From positions 1,674,001-1,738,000 of the forward strand of contig NZ_BAABHY010000001.1 in assembly GCF_039542345.1 (NCBI RefSeq): a stretch of DNA of 64,000 nt, written 5' to 3'. This document shows positions 25,889 through 35,721 of this stretch, in pieces (position 1 is the stretch's first letter; each line of letters begins with the position of its first letter). Origin of the DNA: Orbus sasakiae (GTDB lineage: Bacteria > Pseudomonadota > Gammaproteobacteria > Enterobacterales > Orbaceae). The position numbers and the translations under genes were made by a program. The notes beneath the pieces are model-generated. The model saw only the letters and a list, made by a program, of their open reading frames with translations. It searched no databases and was not told the origin of the DNA.

Positions 25889-27772
25889 CTACTCATTATT
25901 TTTGGTTAACTGCGTTGCTTTATCAGCATCATACCACCAAGTATCGAGCCCAATGCTATACCGTGGTTTAGTTTGCGGTTTCATAAATTTATTCCAATAC
26001 GCGTAATAAATATAACGAGGATACCACATTGGAATCATGGGATATTCATGAGTTAAAATACGATCTAATGCTCTAGCCAATGCAGTTAAATTTTGTTGGT
26101 CATCAATATAATGAGGAATTTGTTCGATCAATTCATCAATCGCTCGATTATGTAAACCCGACGAATTCCAACTTGAACTTAAATATTCACTACCCCAAAT
26201 CACTTTTAACTGAGACGTAGGATAAGCAATACCATAATAGAGGGTCGGCATCATATCGTAATCGCGTTCACGCATTCGATGGTTGATTTGAGGGTAATCG
26301 ACGGATGCAATAGTCATCGTGATCCCTAATTTAGCTAAACTTTGTTGAAAAGGAATCGCATATTTAATATCTGAAGCCATATAGGTTAATAATTCAAACT
26401 CAAAAGGTTGACCTGATGTTTGATTGATTAATTGATTATTTTTAATAATCCAACCCGCTTCGAGTAACAATTCTCTTGCCTTTAATAAATTTTGACGATT
26501 AAAACCGTTACCATCACTGGCATCAATATGATATGCCTCATTAAAAGCTGCTTTAGGAATAATATCGGCATAAGGCACTAACCACTCTAATTCCATCGGG
26601 TCAGGTTTACCAACAGCGGCATAAGTTGTATTTTCAAAAAAACTCATTGGTTGCTTATAACTATCATAATAATAAGCATGATTAAGCCACGCAAAGTCAA
26701 AAGCAAGTGTTAAAGCTTGTCTAACTTTAACATCTTTAAATATTGGCCTTTCAAGGTTGAATGCTAACCAACGAGCATTAACTGCGCTTTTAACTTCATC
26801 TTGTTGTTTAATGATTTGATGATTATCAAAGTAAGTGCCTTGATACTGAGTAAACCAATTTTTAGGCTGCCCTTCCGCTCTAAAATCATATTCTCCGGCT
26901 TTGAAAGCTTCTAATGCAACACTATCATCTAAATAATAATCGATACGTTTTTCATCAAAATTATAACTACCGCGATTGACAGGAAGATCTTTTGCCCAAT
27001 AATTAGGATCTCGCTGATAAATAGCATATTGACCTAATTTATAGCGACTAATAACATAAGGGCCGCTACCAATAGGTGGCGTTGTTAACGGCTCTGCAAA
27101 ATTTTTATCTTGCCAAAAATGTTTAGCTAAGACTTTAAAATTCCCCACAAAACTGAGTAGTTGTTCGCGGTTGGGGGTAGGAATTTCAAACCGTACATGA
27201 TCTTTATCAATGGCTTTAACTGTGACACCAGCATAGTAGACACTATATTGAGATACACCTTCTGTCATGAACTTGTGAAATGAAAATTCGACATCTTCTG
27301 CCGTAATAGGTACGCCATCGCTAAAATAGGCATTGGGATTTATCGTTACCTCTGCCCACTGATATTTATCTGAATAGGTAATTGATGTGGCGATTAATGG
27401 GTAATAGCTCGTTAACTCATCACTTGATTGGCTAAAGAGTGATTCATCAATCATATCAGTATTACGCTCTGTTGAGCCTCGGCTTGCATAACGATTAAAA
27501 TTATCGAATGAACCGATTTCGGCAAGTGTGATACGACCCGCTTTTGGAGCATTAGGATTCACATAATCAAAATGTGTAAAATCAGACGAGTATTTAGGGT
27601 CTCCTATCAAGGAAAATGCCGTTTTAGTGATGATTTGTTCTGTTTGGGGCGCCGCTACCGCATCAGTAACTTCGATGATATTATCATCATCAGCAAAAGC
27701 TAAAAAAGAAAACATACCCAGTGTTATGATTAAGAATGTCACTGACTCTAATACTTTTTTTATAGCGTTCAA
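25889..27772 (-). CDS. yejA: Periplasmic peptide-binding protein of the Yej transporter
   Basis: A 627-residue solute-binding protein of family 5 with an N-terminal signal peptide ending near FSFLAFA. It shows IGDPKYSSDFTHFDYVNPNAPKAG, typical of YejA and related long-peptide binders. YejABEF takes up peptides and microcin C-type compounds. It follows aat by 17 bases, so aat-yejABEF is probably one transcript. Confidence 0.94.
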   Translation of the reverse strand: MNAIKKVLESVTFLIITLGMFSFLAFADDDNIIEVTDAVAAPQTEQIITKTAFSLIGDPKYSSDFTHFDYVNPNAPKAGRITLAEIGSFDNFNRYASRGSTERNTDMIDESLFSQSSDELTSYYPLIATSITYSDKYQWAEVTINPNAYFSDGVPITAEDVEFSFHKFMTEGVSQYSVYYAGVTVKAIDKDHVRFEIPTPNREQLLSFVGNFKVLAKHFWQDKNFAEPLTTPPIGSGPYVISRYKLGQYAIYQRDPNYWAKDLPVNRGSYNFDEKRIDYYLDDSVALEAFKAGEYDFRAEGQPKNWFTQYQGTYFDNHQIIKQQDEVKSAVNARWLAFNLERPIFKDVKVRQALTLAFDFAWLNHAYYYDSYKQPMSFFENTTYAAVGKPDPMELEWLVPYADIIPKAAFNEAYHIDASDGNGFNRQNLLKARELLLEAGWIIKNNQLINQTSGQPFEFELLTYMASDIKYAIPFQQSLAKLGITMTIASVDYPQINHRMRERDYDMMPTLYYGIAYPTSQLKVIWGSEYLSSSWNSSGLHNRAIDELIEQIPHYIDDQQNLTALARALDRILTHEYPMIPMWYPRYIYYAYWNKFMKPQTKPRYSIGLDTWWYDADKATQLTKNNE

Positions 27773-27789
27773 CTTATGTTCTCCATCAC

Positions 27790-28482
27790 TTAGTGATAGT
27801 CAATGTATTGCTGACTAAAACAATCATGATTAATGATACGGTTTTGTAACTGTTTTAAATAAGACAGGTAAGTGTCGCGCGGTATTTCATATGCGCCTAA
27901 CGAGGCGGTATGCTCATTTAACACTTGGCAATCGATTAGCTGACCGCCATTTTGAGCAAAATGAAGCGCGAAGGCATATAAACCAATTTTAGAGGCATTT
28001 GTTTTAAGACTAAACATCGATTCACCACAAAACAAAGCACCTTGAGCGACACCGTATAACCCACCAATTAAATGATTATTTTGCCAAACTTCAATTGAAT
28101 GAGCAAAGCCTAATTGATGAAGTTCAATATAAGCGTCGATCATTTCATCTGTAATCCATGTATCTTCATGAAAAGTTGCACATCCTTGAATAATAGCAGA
28201 AAAATGTGTATTCATTGTTACTTCATAGTGACATTTATTTAAGAATTTTCTAAACGTACGATTAGCATTGAACTGGGTTGGATTCAGAACTGCTCGCGGG
28301 TCAGGTGACCACCATAGAATTGGCTCATCTTCACTAAACCATGGGAAAATACCGTGCTGATAAGCTGCAAGTAATCGATGAGAAGATAAATCGCCTCCCA
28401 CTGCTAACAAACCATTGGGTTCACTCAGTGCGGTATGTGGAGAAGGGAAAATCAATGAATGATCTAACACGGGTAGTGACAC
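27790..28482 (-). CDS. aat: Leucyl/phenylalanyl-tRNA--protein transferase
   Basis: Aat adds Leu or Phe from tRNA to proteins with N-terminal Arg or Lys, marking them for ClpAP (N-degron pathway). The 230 residues match E. coli Aat (234): NGLLAVGGDLS, GIFPWFSEDEPILWWSPDPRAVL, HSIEVW, GGLYGVAQGALFCGESMF and DCQVLNEHTASLGA. The start codon is GTG at 28482, the position predicted by the family alignment; GGA lies about 8 bases upstream. Confidence 0.96.
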   Translation of the reverse strand: MSLPVLDHSLIFPSPHTALSEPNGLLAVGGDLSSHRLLAAYQHGIFPWFSEDEPILWWSPDPRAVLNPTQFNANRTFRKFLNKCHYEVTMNTHFSAIIQGCATFHEDTWITDEMIDAYIELHQLGFAHSIEVWQNNHLIGGLYGVAQGALFCGESMFSLKTNASKIGLYAFALHFAQNGGQLIDCQVLNEHTASLGAYEIPRDTYLSYLKQLQNRIINHDCFSQQYIDYH

Positions 28483-28574
28483 AATTTATCCAATCCAAAT
28501 TCACATGGTTAATTAATTTAATAGTATACACAAGTCCAGTGTAAAAATGTGTTCTTTTATAAACGACGGTCTTA

Positions 28575-29747
28575 TTAAATCTCGTCAGATAGATAATGTG
28601 TAACGCGTTGTTTAATCTCTTGCCATAAATACATCCCTTGCGAATTAGGTGCTTTATCAGAAAGGGTTAATGTTATATGGTTTGGTGGATTATTGGCTGT
28701 CAATGGTACACCGAGATGAATTTGTTCAAACGACTGATAAAGATATTCAACTTTAAAATAGTGCTGGTCAACATGACGATCATAATAACGACACATCACA
28801 ACTTTACCACCAATGGGTGTCGTTTCACACTGCTCAGGCAATTGATAATTTTTAAATCCTAATGCCCCAAGAAATGCGGCAATATTGCTATCGTGTCCCA
28901 CAAGCAAACTAAATTTATGTTGTTGAGATTCAAATAGTGATGCGATAAATGTAATCAAAGGTTTGGCAATATGCCGAGATAATGTTGGTGACTTAAATAA
29001 TAAATTAATATACTGATTCTTAATATCAGTGATTATTTTCCACTGTTCATGACTATTTATCATCCCCCATGCAATATCCTGTTTTGCAAATGCCGAATAA
29101 TATTGTAAGGTCCAAGCATCAGCAACCGCGGTCCCAATAGCAAGAGGACCATTCAAAATCGGCTCATCATTTTTAACAAAATCAATCATAGTCGGTAATT
29201 GTTCAAACTCACATTGATACTGTTGATAAAGTGAAGAGTGCTTGTAATCTAAAATATTCGCCAGTAATCGATAGGCAGGTATTAACTGTTCATCGAGTTT
29301 TTCAATTAATTGTGATGACCCCGTAAATTGTCTAATATTATCAATCAACCCATTTTTGAAGTCGGCACAATCATTATGAATAATGGGATTAAAAATAGGA
29401 TCCATTCTTTCGATAGGATATTTATGCTTAACAGGAATATCTAAACCCGAAAAAGCACCGAGCGTGAAATATTGTGCCGTAGCCACAGTGCGGTGGAGAC
29501 TATTAGCATACACAAACACATCTTCTGCCGAGAGCTTCAAGTGTTTGCTTGCTAACCATTTAATAAAATAATCACCAAAATAACTCTCTAATATACCACC
29601 TCGAGTGGTTAAATACCCCGCTGGACAATCCCAACTAGGCCAATGTTTTAGCGTCACTGTTTTTAAAAAATTAATCGTATTTGGTAAAGGAGTTCTAATA
29701 CCGTGTCGACTAAATACAATCACTTGTTGCAGTTCAAGCGCGTCCAT
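28575..29747 (-). CDS. Histidine acid phosphatase family protein, no signal peptide
   Basis: A branch-2 histidine phosphatase of about 390 residues. VIVFSRHGIRTPLPN carries the catalytic RHGxRxP motif, and LLVGHDSNIAAFLGALGF the proton-donor HD motif. The family includes glucose-1-phosphatase Agp and phytase AppA, which are periplasmic. Here the catalytic motif starts only about 10 residues after the N terminus and no signal peptide precedes it. I chose the ATG at 29747, whose A is the last base of the nfsA TAA stop; a GTG five codons earlier is an alternative. Confidence 0.85.
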   Translation of the reverse strand: MDALELQQVIVFSRHGIRTPLPNTINFLKTVTLKHWPSWDCPAGYLTTRGGILESYFGDYFIKWLASKHLKLSAEDVFVYANSLHRTVATAQYFTLGAFSGLDIPVKHKYPIERMDPIFNPIIHNDCADFKNGLIDNIRQFTGSSQLIEKLDEQLIPAYRLLANILDYKHSSLYQQYQCEFEQLPTMIDFVKNDEPILNGPLAIGTAVADAWTLQYYSAFAKQDIAWGMINSHEQWKIITDIKNQYINLLFKSPTLSRHIAKPLITFIASLFESQQHKFSLLVGHDSNIAAFLGALGFKNYQLPEQCETTPIGGKVVMCRYYDRHVDQHYFKVEYLYQSFEQIHLGVPLTANNPPNHITLTLSDKAPNSQGMYLWQEIKQRVTHYLSDEI

Positions 29748-30472
29748 TATTTCGTAATCCACCCTTGTTTATGTAAATAGCTAAGCATAAAATCTCGCTG
29801 CTCTTTATTAATCGTTGTAGGAATTTTATCACTCCAACCACCCGGTTTTTGATTTGTTGGGCGTTCTGAATAATATTGACTCATCTGTTGATCATATTGG
29901 CTCAATATAGTCTTATCCATCATTTGATATTCATTATCAAAAAATATTAACGATCTTGGTAAACGCGGTTTAGGGTCAGGATTTTGATCGGGATAACCTA
30001 TGCATAGCCCAAACAACGGTAAAACATAACGCGGTAGCTTTAACAAGGTTGTTACATGGTCAATATGATTACGGACACCACCAATATACACGCAACCTAA
30101 CCCTAATGATTCCGCAGCGACTACTGCATTTTGAGCCATGATTGCAGTATCAATGCAACCTAGTAATAGCTGCTCTGCTTTACCTAAATTGACTGAAGAA
30201 TCAATCTGATGATGTCGATTAAAATCGGCACAAAATACCCAAAATTCAGGTGCACTCATGACATAAGATTGCTCACCTGCATCGTGTGCTAATTGTTGGC
30301 GCTTATCCTGATCTGTGATGCGAATGATAGTAGAACATTGTAAAAAACTTGAACTTGATGCAGCTTGTGCCGCTTTAAATATGCAATCAATTTGCTCGTC
30401 AGAGAGGGCTGTCGATAAATAAGCACGAATGGAACGATGGCGACAAAGTAAGTCAATTGTTGAATTATTCAT
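29747..30472 (-). CDS. nfsA: Oxygen-insensitive NADPH nitroreductase, NfsA type
   Basis: A 241-residue FMN enzyme closely matching E. coli NfsA (240): LCRHRSIRAY, AASSSSFLQCSTIIRITD, PEFWVFCADFNRH, ESLGLGCVYIGGVRN and LHKQGW at the C terminus. It reduces nitroaromatics and quinones with NADPH. It leads a minus-strand group with the histidine phosphatase, aat and yejABEF. No SoxS/Rob box was evident upstream. Confidence 0.95.
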   Translation of the reverse strand: MNNSTIDLLCRHRSIRAYLSTALSDEQIDCIFKAAQAASSSSFLQCSTIIRITDQDKRQQLAHDAGEQSYVMSAPEFWVFCADFNRHHQIDSSVNLGKAEQLLLGCIDTAIMAQNAVVAAESLGLGCVYIGGVRNHIDHVTTLLKLPRYVLPLFGLCIGYPDQNPDPKPRLPRSLIFFDNEYQMMDKTILSQYDQQMSQYYSERPTNQKPGGWSDKIPTTINKEQRDFMLSYLHKQGWITK

Positions 30473-30674
30473 AACATAGCCTTTTAATAAAAATAGCCAA
30501 AATAATTTTTCAATTATGCTTTATAGCGAACAATTTTAATATATAAATTGTGCTGATTTAGAGTGTTTTCTCGGATTTAATAAATCCATATAAACAATAA
30601 TAATCCAGCATTTAAGACTCAAACTTCACTGCAAGTTAACGTTTTGAATAAAACTTTTTAATGTAATAATAGGG

Positions 30675-31433
30675 CTATTTACATAAAAAAACATCAATGT
30701 TATGGTCTTCAAAATAATGCCGATATTTCTCAGGAATCGCCTTAGAGGTCACAATAGCAGATAAATCCGTTAATTGTGCATAAGTGAGTAATGTCGCATG
30801 GTCAAATTTTGATGCGTCAGCTAATAAATAAACCTGATGCGCTTTACGCACAATACGTTTTTTTAACTCATACTCCTGTATATCAGAATTAGTTAAGCCA
30901 TTTTCAATCGATACGGCTGTTGCAGCCATAAAAGCTTTATTAATATTATACTTTTCAATAATATCAAGCGTATCATTACCCACAAAAGAGCGCGTTGAAT
31001 GTTTAAAAATATTACCAAGCACAAGCAGGCTAATGTCGGGTCTATCGGCAACATCATTAATGACATCTAAGTTATTCGTTAAAATGGTTAACTTAGTCAC
31101 CTTTTCAGGTAGATATTTTAATATATCGCGTGTTGTTGTACCTGAATCAATAAAAATTAATTCATTTGAATCAATAAGCTGAGCTGCTTTTTTTGCGATT
31201 AGTGATTTATCTGATTTATTAATCGTATCGCGGTTTTCAAATGGAATCAGTCCATGCTCTTTTGAAGCGACCCCACCGTATACTTTTTGTACGCTATTTT
31301 GACTGAGCAAAATATTAATATCACGTCTCAATGTACTCATCGAAATCGCAAAATGTTCACATAGCTCATCCATCGATACGACCCCCATCGATTGAATATA
31401 ATCAGCAATTTGATAAATTCTTTTTTCTTTCAT
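30675..31433 (-). CDS. DeoR-family transcriptional regulator (possibly IolR-like)
   Basis: A 252-residue repressor. The N-terminal DeoR helix-turn-helix is seen in GVVSMDELCEHFAISMSTLRRDINIL followed by KVYGGV; the C-terminal sugar-phosphate-sensing DeoRC domain includes FIDSGTTTRDILKYLP, LTILTNN, GLTNSDIQEYELKKRIV and LLADASKFD. No intact target gene lies beside it. The region upstream holds a wrecked iolA/mmsA gene in the opposite direction, which suggests that this regulator once controlled, or still controls elsewhere, inositol-type catabolism (Bacillus IolR is DeoR-family). The PTS-kinase-aldolase operon at 17.5-21.7 kb is another possible target. Confidence 0.85.
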   Translation of the reverse strand: MKEKRIYQIADYIQSMGVVSMDELCEHFAISMSTLRRDINILLSQNSVQKVYGGVASKEHGLIPFENRDTINKSDKSLIAKKAAQLIDSNELIFIDSGTTTRDILKYLPEKVTKLTILTNNLDVINDVADRPDISLLVLGNIFKHSTRSFVGNDTLDIIEKYNINKAFMAATAVSIENGLTNSDIQEYELKKRIVRKAHQVYLLADASKFDHATLLTYAQLTDLSAIVTSKAIPEKYRHYFEDHNIDVFLCK

Positions 31434-31734
31434 ATTTTGCTTCGCTCTTGAGATGAATAAAAATAAACTTTTTCAGTCTGTATTTAGTATGTACATATAC
31501 TTAATTTCTGTATTCTGCCATAAATTATTTATCAAGAATATATAAAACGCTAACAAAAAGAATCAAAATATATTCATTTATTCTTATTAAAAATCTTAAA
31601 TTCAAAAAAAAATCAAAAAATAGTCAAAGTATATTCATCAAGTATCAAAAAGTTACGCTCATCACAAAAAAGATTCTGACTTACGATATAACTAGACTGA
31701 CATTTTATCTGTGCTACTTAATTAGAGAAAAACA

Positions 31735-32135
31735 ATGAGTCAGATCAGAAAAATTAAAAATAATGTTAATAGGCAATGGATAGAGAGTCACACTGATCGT
31801 TTTGAGAAAGTTATCAATCCAGCCACAAAAAAGTGATTGATGTCGTCACCCTATCGACCAACTCGGGATTATCAGACGTTGCTCAAATTATACATAATAC
31901 ATTGATTAAATGGTCTAACATTGCGGTTTCGCGTCGTCACGTATTCTGTTTAGTTATCAACAGTTATTAATGAAAAATAAACAAGAATTAGCCCATTTGA
32001 TCACATTATAAAATGGTAAAAATCGATCTTAAGCATTAGGTGAAGTGCAGAGAGGAATCGTATCGATCTTGCAGCTGGCGCCGCTGCGCTAATGATGGGG
32101 GATTCTTTATCGACGATGGCAACGAATGTCGAAAA
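31735..32135 (+). pseudogene. Decayed methylmalonate-semialdehyde dehydrogenase (iolA/mmsA) remnant
   Basis: Switching frame, the plus strand shows consecutive pieces of the MMSDH N terminus: NRQWIESHTDRFEKVINPAT from the ATG at 31735, then VIDVVTLSTNSGLSDVAQII, then RILFSYQQLLMKNKQELAHL, then ALGEVQRGI, then IDLAAGAAALMMGDSLST. Between them I see at least three frameshifts (the first in a run of six A) and two sense-to-TAA changes inside ITL*NGKNRS*ALGE. Everything after about residue 135 of the family, including the catalytic Cys, is missing. The 90 bases beyond 32135 do not match MMSDH. Confidence 0.82.
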
Positions 32136-32273
32136 CCGCCAACTACCGCTACACAGCCAAAGTGGTCAGCGGCATTTAGAACAGATTGAAGAGTGCGTAC
32201 TTGAAACGTTTTACCATCAATAGAACCGAGCTCAATAACCCCACCCAATGGTAGGGCTAATTATACTGAAACA

Positions 32274-33149
32274 CTAATCAAATTTCATCTCACCTAACGT
32301 AATTTTTGTACTCATATCAAGATTAATCTCCCCACCTAGATCAGGGTAAAGCTTTTTCATACTGCTTATTACATCATTTACTGAACTTCGACTTAATAAT
32401 ATATAGTCGAATGTTTTGAGATACTGATGAGTAAAATCAATTGCCTCAATACCTTGTGGCTGCGGACCTAGATAATGACCAGGAATAGCTACTTGTGGCT
32501 GTAAATTCAGCATATCAACAATCGTACTATCCCAATTTAAGCGAGCTTGTGGTGTTTTGGCATCAGCAGTCCAAACATACATATTGTTTGATAAAAGAGC
32601 CCCTCCAACAATCATTTTCATTGAGGGTAACCAAAGATAAGTATGTGATGCATCATGACCTTTAATTTCAAAGACTTCATCGCCAAAATAAACCACATCA
32701 TTCGCTAATATATTTGGCACAACAATCTTTGTTGGAGCTTGTTTACCTAATTGGCTACGCCAATACTTTAATTTATCAGTACTGGTTTGTTTAATTCTAT
32801 CAACGGTTGCTTGTGTTGCCACGACACGTGCATTGGGATAAGCGTTTAAAATTGTATCAAGACCAAAATAAAAATCAGGATCACTATGACTAATATAGAT
32901 TAATGTTAGAGGTTTACCACTTTTTTGAATTTTTTCAACAATATGCTGCGCATCTTGTACGGTAAATTGGGCATCGACTAACATCGCCTCATATTGATTA
33001 TAAAAAATCGTCGAAGTAACTGGAAAAATCGCGTTATTATTTGGGTTATAAACTGAAAAAGCGCTAATTTTTCCTGCTTGCTGAGTAGTACAAGCCGCTA
33101 ACATCAATACTATTGAGCATAAAAACACTAATCGTTTTAACAATGCCAT
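32274..33149 (-). CDS. MBL-fold metallo-hydrolase-like lipoprotein
   Basis: A product of about 291 residues. The N terminus is a lipoprotein signal (LLKRLVFLCSIVLMLAAC, lipobox LAAC). The body is a metallo-beta-lactamase fold: YISHSDPDFYFGLD replaces the usual HxHxDH loop, GHDASHTYLW carries a later His, and AIPGHY the last His. The first motif keeps one His and two Asp, so metal binding may differ from the standard dinuclear enzymes. The ATG at 33149 is chosen (AGAGGG 4 bases upstream) over one five codons earlier. Probably anchored to the outer membrane or periplasmic face. Substrate is unknown. Confidence 0.8.
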   Translation of the reverse strand: MALLKRLVFLCSIVLMLAACTTQQAGKISAFSVYNPNNNAIFPVTSTIFYNQYEAMLVDAQFTVQDAQHIVEKIQKSGKPLTLIYISHSDPDFYFGLDTILNAYPNARVVATQATVDRIKQTSTDKLKYWRSQLGKQAPTKIVVPNILANDVVYFGDEVFEIKGHDASHTYLWLPSMKMIVGGALLSNNMYVWTADAKTPQARLNWDSTIVDMLNLQPQVAIPGHYLGPQPQGIEAIDFTHQYLKTFDYILLSRSSVNDVISSMKKLYPDLGGEINLDMSTKITLGEMKFD

Positions 33150-33194
33150 ATGACCCTCTCCCATTTTAGTTATTTAAAGCAATAATGACTAACA

Positions 33195-33938
33195 CTAGTC
33201 AATGCGTTCAAATTGTAAATCCCATACACCGTGCCCTAAATTTAAGCCACGATTTTCAAATTTAGTCAATGGCCGATAGTCAGGTCTTGGAATATACATG
33301 CCATCTCCCGATAAATTAACAAGGCCACTTGCACTGTTTAAAACCTCCAACATATGTTCTGCATAATTTTTCCAATCTGTTGCGAGATGTAGCACTCCAC
33401 CGATAGTGAGCTTTTGCCTTAATAACTGTACAAATTCAGGTTGTATGATGCGTCGCTTATTATGTTTAGCTTTATGCCAAGGATCGGGAAAAAAGATTTG
33501 GACTTTAGCTAATGAATTATCAGGAATCATATTGTTAAGTACTTCAACCGCATCATGGCACATCACTCTGACATTACTTAGTTCAGCTTGTTGCACAGCC
33601 ATTAAACAGGCCCCAACACCAGGCTGATGCACTTCGATACCTAAAAAATTTTCCTGTGGCGCGGCAGTTGCCATCTCAACAAAAGAAGCTCCCATACCAA
33701 AACCTATCTCTAACGTAATGGGATTTTGATTATTAAATATCTGTGTAAAATCAATTAGACTTGCACGATAGTCAATTCCCAACGTTGGCCATAAAGCATG
33801 AAATGCATGCTCTTGACCTTTTGTTAGACGCCCTTGACGTAACACAAAACTACGAATCTGACGGCGAGGTCGGCCATCAGGCATAATTTCAGATGTCATC
33901 ATGCTGTTTTTAAGATTTATCTCGTCTTTTTTATTCAT
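33195..33938 (-). CDS. trmB: tRNA (guanine-N7)-methyltransferase
   Basis: TrmB forms m7G46 in tRNAs with SAM. The 247 residues match the family (E. coli 239): LEIGFGMGASFVEMA is the SAM-binding motif, FLGIEVHQPGVGACL follows, and FFPDPWHKAKHNKRR is the diagnostic catalytic segment. It is divergent from btsS and 45 bases upstream of the MBL gene. Confidence 0.96.
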   Translation of the reverse strand: MNKKDEINLKNSMMTSEIMPDGRPRRQIRSFVLRQGRLTKGQEHAFHALWPTLGIDYRASLIDFTQIFNNQNPITLEIGFGMGASFVEMATAAPQENFLGIEVHQPGVGACLMAVQQAELSNVRVMCHDAVEVLNNMIPDNSLAKVQIFFPDPWHKAKHNKRRIIQPEFVQLLRQKLTIGGVLHLATDWKNYAEHMLEVLNSASGLVNLSGDGMYIPRPDYRPLTKFENRGLNLGHGVWDLQFERID

Positions 33939-34029
33939 TTGATTATCTTGCTATACAATAAATTAGCTTAATAGTTTATCGTAAGTTAGAATCTGTCGCT
34001 AGCGTGTAACCAAATTATACAAGACAAAT

Positions 34030-35721
34030 ATGTTTGAATTTAATTTAATATTACAACTCTTACAACAAATGTGCGTGTACTTAGTTATTGCCTATTTACT
34101 GAGTAAAACACCATTGTTTATTCCTGTTATGCAAGTGACAGTACATCTTCCGCATAAATTATTGTGTTATGTCATCTTCTCTTTCTTTTGTATCATGGGA
34201 ACTTATTTTGGCCTACATATTGAAGACACCATTGCTAACACGCGTGCAACGGGGGCAATTTTAGGTGGGTTGTTGGGCGGTCCCTATGTTGGGCTCTTGG
34301 TTGGTCTAACTGGGGGAATACATCGCTACACATTAGGTGGAATAACCGCAGAAATGTGTATGATCTCAACAATTTTAATTGGACTCATTAGTGGTCTGGT
34401 TCATTATGTTTTAATGAAGAAAGGCCGTGTTGATCTTATCTATAATCCACTGTTAATTGCCATCTTAGCCATTTTAATGGAGTCATTAGAAATGGTGATG
34501 ATTTTACTCTTTTCTAAACCATTTGATGTTGTGCTTCATGCCGTGCAAAGTATCGCTGCGCCTATGATTGTCGCCAATAGTGTTGGTGCAGCTATGTTCA
34601 TGCGAATATTGCTAGACCGCAAAGCCATGTTTGAAAAATACACCTCTGCGTTTTCATCTAAAGCATTAAGTATTGCAGCAAGTACAGAGGGGCTATTACG
34701 TAATGGCTTTAATCAGGAAAACAGCACTAAAGTTGCACATATTATCTATCAGCAACTTGGTGTTGGTGCAGTATCAATTACGGACCGCGATAAAATCTTA
34801 GCCTTTATCGGTATAGGAAGTGATCATCATCTACCCGGCACGCCTATCGCCTCAAAAGCGACACTACAGTCGATTGAAGATGATGAAGTAAAGTATCTAG
34901 ATGGTATTCATGAGCCTTATCAATGCTCTATCAACAAACATTGTCGATTAGGGTCAACATTGGTCATCCCATTACGAGGTGAGAATAATAAAGTCGTGGG
35001 TACGATTAAGCTTTATGAGGCTAAAAATACCTTATTTAGTACGATTAATCGGACTTTAGGCGAAGGTATTGCAAGCTTACTTTCAGCACAAATTTTAGCA
35101 GGGCAAAACCAACGTTATCAGCAAATGTTGTCACAAACAGAAATTAAACTATTACATGCCCAAGTTAACCCTCACTTTTTATTTAATGCTTTAAATACTT
35201 TGCTTGCTGTGATTCGACGCGATGAACAACAAGCCTCTCAGTTAGTTCAAAATCTTTCGACGTTTTTCCGTAAAAATTTGAAGCGACCAGAAGAAATAGT
35301 AACACTAAAAGATGAACTCGATCACATAACAGCCTATCTGGAAATTGAAAAACTGCGTTTTATGGATAAACTAGATATTATAATCAATGTCCCTAGCAAA
35401 TTAGAAAGTGCACATTTACCCGCATTTTCGCTTCAACCGATAGTAGAAAATGCCATAAAGCATGGCGTATCACAAATGCTTGGGCAAGGCGTGGTGACGA
35501 TTCGAGCTTACCAACTACATGATTTATTAACACTTGAAGTTGAAGATAATGCGGGTAATTATCGTGAAGCGTTTAAAGATAACCAAGGATTGGGAATCAA
35601 CCTAGTACATAAACGTATTCAAATCCGTTATGGAGAACAATACGGAATGAGAATTGAGTGCCAGCCTGATATTTATACCCGTGTAATTTTGACACTACCA
35701 ATGGAAAAGGATAAAAATTGA
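34030..35721 (+). CDS. btsS: Pyruvate-sensing histidine kinase BtsS (LytS type)
   Basis: A 563-residue kinase matching E. coli BtsS/YehU (561). The N-terminal LytS/5TM domain (about residues 1-200) has ILGGLLGGPYVGLLVGLTGG; a GAF-like domain follows; the His_kinase motif AQVNPHFLFNALNTLLAV places the phospho-histidine near 382; and the ATPase has PIVENAIKHG and NQGLGINLVHKRI. BtsS responds to extracellular pyruvate at high affinity in E. coli. Operon with btsR, and the target btsT lies next door. Confidence 0.96.
   Translation: MFEFNLILQLLQQMCVYLVIAYLLSKTPLFIPVMQVTVHLPHKLLCYVIFSFFCIMGTYFGLHIEDTIANTRATGAILGGLLGGPYVGLLVGLTGGIHRYTLGGITAEMCMISTILIGLISGLVHYVLMKKGRVDLIYNPLLIAILAILMESLEMVMILLFSKPFDVVLHAVQSIAAPMIVANSVGAAMFMRILLDRKAMFEKYTSAFSSKALSIAASTEGLLRNGFNQENSTKVAHIIYQQLGVGAVSITDRDKILAFIGIGSDHHLPGTPIASKATLQSIEDDEVKYLDGIHEPYQCSINKHCRLGSTLVIPLRGENNKVVGTIKLYEAKNTLFSTINRTLGEGIASLLSAQILAGQNQRYQQMLSQTEIKLLHAQVNPHFLFNALNTLLAVIRRDEQQASQLVQNLSTFFRKNLKRPEEIVTLKDELDHITAYLEIEKLRFMDKLDIIINVPSKLESAHLPAFSLQPIVENAIKHGVSQMLGQGVVTIRAYQLHDLLTLEVEDNAGNYREAFKDNQGLGINLVHKRIQIRYGEQYGMRIECQPDIYTRVILTLPMEKDKN

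Noticed and set aside
32036..32248. Minus-strand open frame of 70 codons
   Set aside because: It is antisense to the iolA remnant, has no ribosome-binding site and shows no family motif.
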